Source of the DNA: Nepenthes gracilis
Taxonomy: Eukaryota; Streptophyta; Magnoliopsida; Caryophyllales; Nepenthaceae
Direction of reading: 5' to 3'
Assembly (NCBI GenBank): GCA_033239525.1
Contig: BSYO01000024.1
Span: forward strand, 7,587,991-7,651,990
DNA: 64,000 nucleotides
Every line of letters starts with the position of its first letter. Position 1 is the first letter of the stretch. The notes under the pieces are model-generated. The model did no database searches, had not been told where the DNA came from, and saw nothing but the letters and a program-made list of their open reading frames with translations. The position numbers and the translations under genes are program-made. This document shows positions 58,251 to 64,000 of this stretch, piece after piece.

Positions 58251-61200
58251 TCACTATGGAGGTGGCATTGGCGATGGCTGGTGACGAGGAGGCATCAGCA
58301 ATAACCATGGCGGTAGTGGCTGATGACTGGGGGTGGTGGCTGTGGTAGAGGTGGTAGTGGGTGCCAGTATGACGACAATCACGATGGTCATAACAGTTAT
58401 TCCTCGGTGGAATAGTTATTTTTCTGCTCAAACTGACAATATAAATTTTCACCATGTTCAATTAACATTTTCTCAAGAAGTATATATTAAATCACCCTTT
58501 TGATATTGTAAGAATCAAACATCATTTAGATTTTGGCAAATTATCATTCTTGGACCTCGATTTGATAATTTATTCTGCTCGGATCATTGATTGTTTGATA
58601 ATTTTCCTTTACCTTCCTGTCATTTTGGAATGAATACGAGCAAAAATTATACAATACTCTAAAGATGTGTTGCGTCGAGGATTTATCTAATTGTTTAAAG
58701 ATATCCAATAATCATACATTTCACTAACTTATTAAATCCAGCGCATTTTTTTTAATAATAATTATGTATATTTTAATAACCGATGATACTATAAAGTAAC
58801 ATGTTATACTAATAAGTTACATAATTTTTGATTGATATATTAAAATTGGTTGGCATCTTCATTTATATATATATGGTTCAAGTATAATGATGTGGCCATA
58901 CCCATAGATGATAGTGCAAAAAAAATCATGTTATGTAAAAGCCTGGGGAGACTCTTCACGTAACTCATGGGAATGCGTTTGAAGTGAAGATAGGTAAAAG
59001 AGGGACCAAAAGAACCGGAAAACAGAAGAATGGGATAGAGAGAGGTTTTGGCTTTGCTATGGTCACTTGTGGAGACTCAAGGGGTGGATGTCCTGCTGAT
59101 TGTGAAGGTGCAATTCTTTCTTTCTAAGAGTCTTGCAAATTGAAACACCTACCTACTACTATTATCTATACTAGTATTTACACGAAGGGTGAGATTTTAG
59201 TCTCATCATAGCACTTGTGTGAGCTTGTATGGGCTAAAGGCTTAATCAAGATAATTTTGCAACCGGATGAAGGATAATTTGTTGATGAAAATTCTGCTTT
59301 TTCACTTAAAATGGTTGATGAAGCAGGAAGACCTGGTCGATAATTGAATCTATGGGAATCCTTCCTTGCTTCATATATCCTTGATTGGGTGGTGCTTCTT
59401 TGAGGGGATGCAACACTGGTTTTCTTTGGAATGGAGCTGAAATTTCAGATGCTACTTATGTCATTGTAATAGATTACTATGGTTTGTCTCTAGAACTTTC
59501 TCATAGATGACCAGATTTTTTCCCAAGACAGATTCATTGTTACACAGTTCCTGAATTCATATGAAACCGAAGGACAATGCTTCTGCTATTTCTGAATTCA
59601 TTGTAGAATGTGCTGAAGCCTTTTTGTTGCTATAGAATCTAATCCACGTCTAGTCCTTAACGTTCTTTACGTTGTAAGAAGCATCATTAGCACTTATCCT
59701 CAAAATTATCACTAGCTGTAGCATGGCTGCCGGACTGAATTATTTTGGAGCTAGTGACTTGATCTGTAGAACAGAAATGGAAAAAATCTTCCTTATGCAG
59801 CTTGATTTATAAGGTGAATTTGGAAGTGCCGGTTTTCAGAAATTGAGTTACGTAATGCCATTTGATACTTGAAGATGGAGGAGTTATTGCTGTGGAACTT
59901 GTTGATAATATTGCAAGGGCTGCATCAAAAAATTAGCAACATATTCATCCAGAATCCAGAATAGAGATTTTCCAGTCAGGCGAATAAATTCTTCCATACA
60001 GCAAATTCTTTTCACCTCCATCTGTCATGTAAGGTCTTGTAACCTATGATCTATCCTTGCGCAAGTGGACAATATATGAGGCACCAGTTAGCAGAATTTC
60101 AGAACAATTTCTGTTTTCAGTCAAATTAGACTCCAAGCAATAGTAGTTTGACAAAAGGTTCAAAATAGAAGGGTATAATCTAATGGGGAGACCAAGATCC
60201 CAATGTAAAGTTGTATGATAGATTCCTCAGACTGGAACAGGGACTTGTGGAGGCCAACTTGCAGGAATTTACGGAAAAAATCAAAATAAAATGAAGAAAT
60301 TTCTCTGAGTTGCTGGGGTCAGTTTTCCAGAATAATAGCCAATTAAAAAAATTCAGCCAGGAACCGGTCAAAATTGCATGTGTCATTGAATTTGGAATGA
60401 AGTTGGATGTGTTGGGTTTCCCTTGTTTTGATATTTGAAAGCAGGATGCTCAACTTCGAATTCAGATTGCAGGGTTGAACTCTCTCTCTTAGTTGTTTTC
60501 TAGTAGAATATGCTGTTGCTGAATTTCATCAGGAAGGAATAAATTGAAGAGGATAAGGAATCAAGATTATAGAATGCAAAATCAAGAACCATCAGATCTA
60601 GAATTTCAAAGAGAGAGCAAAGGCCGAGCAAGAATTAGAAATAGGATCATCGATTTCATAGAAATCAAGACGATGTCCCATGAAGTAGCATATGGAGTTA
60701 CTTGCATCTTGTTCACATCTATCATGAAGCTGGGATGGATGTACAATTAGTGCACAAATTAATGCATCAGTTGGCAGATTGGGGGATTAGGAGCTCAGCA
60801 GCAAGCCTCATGTACAGTTGACATGAAGTAGGAATCTGAAACGACAATCTGCGTTCCCAGCTATTGCAGCAGGTACCAATCAGTAGCTTAATAGTGCAGG
60901 TACTATAGCAACCGTTGATATTCATATGGCACCCATCCTATGTAGGACTGCACAGAAGCTACATGGTGTCATTCATAATACACTTCAACAAATGTACTTC
61001 AGTTACATCAGATCATCAATAGCACGCATGGACCTACAGGAGCATTCAGTGTTGGGTCTGGTCACTCCCTTGTGGGTAACCTAATAAACTGGTTTGTCAT
61101 CAGAGGATTTGTGGAGAAAAATTCGAAGAATCGATTTCGGTCAATGGGACGTTGGACCGGAGAGAGTGATGGGCCAGTGTGGAGATTGACGGCGGATGGC

Positions 61201-61324
61201 CAATCAGAATTTGGTCTCTTTGGGAGAGTTGACGTTTCAAAACTGCAGGAATATTCTTTGGATGGCGACGAGCTAGCAAAAAGACAATCAATGAGGAGGT
61301 TGACCGGATGGCGGTAGAAGACTG
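58250..61324. other. Unassigned region between the gene and Tat-3
   Basis: Moderately AT-rich with many stops. A GGTGGTAGTGG-rich patch lies near 58260-58370. A short frame at 61072-61317 (81 residues) has no recognisable motif. No transposon ends or genes are called. Confidence 0.4.
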
Positions 61325-61349
61325 GCTGGAGTTCCTCCTAGAGCTAGAG

Positions 61350-62045
61350 CATCGTCTGTAGATTCGGTGTCCCCGAGGTCGTTGTGACGGACAACGGGAC
61401 CCAGTTCTCGAGAAAATGTTTCACCAAGTATTGCACCAACCTTGGCATCAAATTGGTCTACACTTCGGTGGCATAACCCCAAACAAACGGATAGGTGGAG
61501 GCGACAAACCGAACGCTACTTCACGGGTTAAAAACTAAGTTGGAGGACGCAAGAGGCTCTTGGGTGGACGAGTTCCCTTCCGTTCTTTGGTCTTATCGAA
61601 CGACCCCGAAGGAACCAACGTGCTAGACGCCCTTGACCTGCTATTCTACGGACTCGAGGTGGTAATCCTAGTCGGAATTGGTCTTCCAAGTCTCAGGGTG
61701 GAGTCCTTCGACCTACTGGTTAACTCCAAAAAATTAGGGAACACTTAGATTTGTTAAAGGAAGCCCGCGACGCTGCCAGAGTACGGACAACAGCCTACCA
61801 ACATCGGATCGCCTGATACTACAATAAAAAAGTTAAGACACGACGATTCGATGTACGGAACACAGTCCTCCGAGGCGTTGAGGCCATAGGCAAGGTGCCC
61901 GCCGCAACAAGCTCTTCCCTAATTGGGAAGGGCCTTTCCTCGTTTCCGCCGTCCTGCAAAATGGAGCCTACAAACTCCAGAGCCAGGACAGAAAACTGGT
62001 TCCGCGAACGTGGAATGCCATCCACCTCAGACGATACTTCCAGTA
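61350..62045 (+). pseudogene. Tat-3 integrase, C-terminal two thirds
   Basis: Frames give FGVPEVVVTDNGTQFS near 61358, with the second catalytic aspartate kept. ATNRTLLHGLKTKLEDA near 61503 is the glutamate region. WVDEFPSVLWSYRTTPKEPT follows near 61563. Near 61915-62043 the end reads NWEGPFLVSAVLQNGAYKLQ and PRTWNAIHLRRYFQ, then a stop. This C-terminal domain is missing from Tat-1 and Tat-2. A few shifts and stops break the frame. Confidence 0.85.
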
Positions 62046-62222
62046 GCAAATGCAGGTATGCATTTGCATTATTGTTTGCACTCGCTTGCTTGTTTTGAAT
62101 TCGCGAAAAATAAGTGTTTACTTAGCATACTTCCTATGTGCATGTGCATATATTTTCTTTACAGGTTATCCGACCTAGACTGCCCCTAAGTCGGGAGGGT
62201 CTTCATCCTCTCGTTAAACCCT

Positions 62223-62460
62223 GGTCATCCAGGCGGCCCATAAGCGGTCGAACTTGAACCTCGGTCATCCGAACTGCCCTTAGCGATCGTATTTAAACCA
62301 TAGTCATCCATGTGGCCCATGAGCGATCTATTATAAACCCTGGTCATTCAGGTGGCCCATAAGTGGCTTAATATAAACCTCGGTCATCCGAGCGGCCCAT
62401 TAGTAGTCGTATTAAATCTTGGTCATCCAAGTGGCCCGATAGCGGTCAAAACCTTAGGGG
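62223..62460 (+). repeat. 40-bp tandem array after Tat-3 integrase, six units
   Basis: GTCATCC or GTCATTC recurs at 62224, 62264, 62303, 62343, 62383 and 62422. Units contain a GGCCCATRAG-type string. The array sits between integrase and the antisense gene, like the repeats in Tat-2. Confidence 0.85.
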
Positions 62461-62809
62461 GCTTACGCAGCACAGGCAATGACCTCCTCTACAATGAGAT
62501 AGCGTGATCAATCAATGACGGTCGAAGGGAGAAGCATCCTTCTCCAACGTTTGCCATCCAAGTCATCACTTGGACAGCACCACCAGGCTGATTAATACAA
62601 CCACCTGCCAAACCTAAGGACTTCGCTTCTTAGGTAGCCTAACAACTGTAGCCGGCCAACCAAGTTGGCCGCCCAATGCAACAAAGCTTGCTAACACAAA
62701 AGGCAGTAAAAACAAAGGGAAACAAAATTGGGAAGAACTTCCATTTTATTGCTTTGAATGTGTTACAAATTACATAAGTACAAAGGAGGTCCTAAAAATG
62801 TACAAAAGG

Positions 62810-64000
62810 CTACGGGGGCGGCGGAGGCCCCTGAATATCACAGGGATCCCCCACGAGGTCGTCTCTGTGTTGCGCCGCTCTGTTGGACAGATTGATGAAC
62901 TCAACTGGGAAGCCAGGATCAATTAACCGCGCAACGCGCCGATTGATGTTGATCCCCTCCAACAGCCGTGTGTGCATCATGCCCTGGACCTCGTGGGGGC
63001 AGATACGGAGATTCTGGTCATTCTCCGAGGTTGCTACCCACCCGGCAAGTCGACTGATGCGCGTTTTGGCTTGCTCAGCCTCTTTCTTCAAGTGGGCAAC
63101 CTCGGCCTTCAAGTTTGCATTCTCCGTCTCCACTCCCGCCAAGACCGCCTCGAGGGCCGCAGTCTCCTCACGGTGCTCGCCCCGGCGGCCCGATCGGCAT
63201 CCAGCTAGGTGATCTCCGCCTCCTATTGGCAATCACCTCGGTCATGCCCACCACCTCATGAAGACGGCGAAACCGACTTCCTCAATTGCAAAAAAAAAAA
63301 AAAAAAAAAGAACAAGTCATAAATCCGAGAAAGGAGAAAGTACGAGGAAGCCATCACCAAGAATCATACCTCACAAAATCTCATCGCGGGCCTCTTGGGC
63401 CTGGCCTGTAGACCAGGCCCAGGCGGCGGTGGACCAGGAGCATCCTCTTGAGTCGAGCTTGTGGCAGCTTCCTCCAAAATGCTCTCCAGCCACTCATCAG
63501 TATCGTCCATGGCAACTGCGGGTTCCTCAGCTGTGGCCTTCGCAGTAGCTACTGGAGGATCAAGCTCCACCATTGGCTCCACAGCAGAAGTTCGCGCAAC
63601 TGGAGAGCTAGCGGATGGCTCCCGTGCCTCAACAACTGGCTCACAAGCAGGCTCCAGAAAGGATTCTGTCAATGCCGCACAAGGAACCGCTTGCGGCGCC
63701 GGCTGTACTAGGATGCCTCCCACTCCAGAGTCCACTGGCCGGTTCTCGTGGGTCTCCTCTAGGCTGCTGACGCTTGCCGGGATCAGCTGATCAATCGGGC
63801 GGCAACATAATCGATTCGAGATGACAACGATGAAGGCGTCTTCAGCACATTCTCGAGCAACGGGCCAATAAAGCCCTCATCAGTATGCCGCATACGGATG
63901 ATCAAGCCTTTGGAATCCTCCGTCTGCATCATCCTTGCTGGCGGCGTAGGCTTTTGAATCGGGGAAGGCGGTCCCCAATTCACCTTCCTGGTTTCCGCCC
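62810..64000 (-). pseudogene. Tat-3 antisense gene, C-terminal portion
   Basis: Reading leftward from the window edge, 63983-63783 gives a frame containing FIGPLLENVLKTPSSL. A 123-residue acidic, Pro/Ala-rich linker follows at 63735-63364. Then 63232-62810 gives a clear coiled coil (ETENANLKAEVAHLKKEAEQ), the module GININRRVARLIDPGF and a Pro-rich end. The linker, coiled coil and module correspond in order to the parts seen in Tat-1 and Tat-2. Here the C-terminal 140 residues are open without a stop, the best-preserved copy in the window. The N-terminal Transposase_28-like domain should lie beyond 64000. An A18 run at 63291-63309 (plus strand) lies between linker and coiled coil and may be part of an intron. 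Confidence 0.7.

Larger units (their letters stand above)
61325..64000 (+). mobile_element. Tat-3: Ty3/gypsy Tat-type retrotransposon, partial
   Basis: The element starts abruptly inside integrase at about 61325, so it is 5'-truncated or rearranged. It then shows the integrase end, a 40-bp tandem array and the antisense gene. It runs out of the window before any LTR. The motif order equals Tat-1 and Tat-2. Confidence 0.8.

Noticed and set aside
58231..58461. 76-residue minus-strand frame
   Set aside because: It comes from a GGTGG-rich low-complexity patch with no other coding evidence.
58980..59130. Cys-rich plus-strand text (CGDSRGGCPADCEG) resembling part of a secreted defence protein
   Set aside because: The match is short, the surrounding frame is closed, and the cysteine spacing does not fit the family considered.

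Overview
This is a plant nuclear segment dominated by transposable elements. The families recognisable by eye point to a flowering plant: three Ty3/gypsy elements of the Tat type (two RNase H domains, tandem repeats after integrase, antisense genes), a chromovirus, several chromovirus-like solo LTRs, a Ty1/copia reverse transcriptase, an L1-type and an RTE-type LINE, a PIF/Harbinger transposase and a FAR1/Mutator transposase. Nearly all coding regions of these elements carry stops or frameshifts. The species cannot be told from the window.

Layout. 1-8025 is the 3' half of a Tat element (Tat-1) with its 3' LTR. 8684-31311 is a second Tat element (Tat-2), bounded by matching LTRs and an exact GTATT target duplication. 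It has been split by two solo LTRs (11216-13633 and 15708-18281) and by an 8.45-kb L1-type LINE (20058-28510), each with its own exact target duplication. 31317-36245 is AT-rich and holds PIF/Harbinger and Ty1/copia remnants.

One ordinary nuclear gene is visible. Exon 1 (36346-36598) has a mitochondrial-type presequence. Exon 2 (56686-57002) continues it in phase after a putative 20,087-bp intron. The intron holds a FAR1/Mutator element with an inverted duplication, itself interrupted by a deleted LTR retrotransposon. It also holds an unclassified block, a minus-strand chromovirus carrying a solo LTR inside its gag, and an RTE LINE ending about 90 bp before the splice acceptor. Exon 2 carries repeated acidic DDEL-type motifs and an apparent one-base frameshift.

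57003-61320 shows no gene that I can recognise. From 61325 to the window end there is a third Tat element (Tat-3): the integrase end, a 40-bp tandem array, then the antisense gene on the minus strand.

The most interesting recurring system is the antisense gene of the Tat elements. It has a Transposase_28-like N-terminal domain, an acidic linker, a coiled coil and a C-terminal module with an SRRIA-type core. TATA-like boxes lie just upstream on the minus strand. Parts of it are seen in all three Tat elements. No RNA genes, CRISPR arrays or intact transposon genes were recognised.
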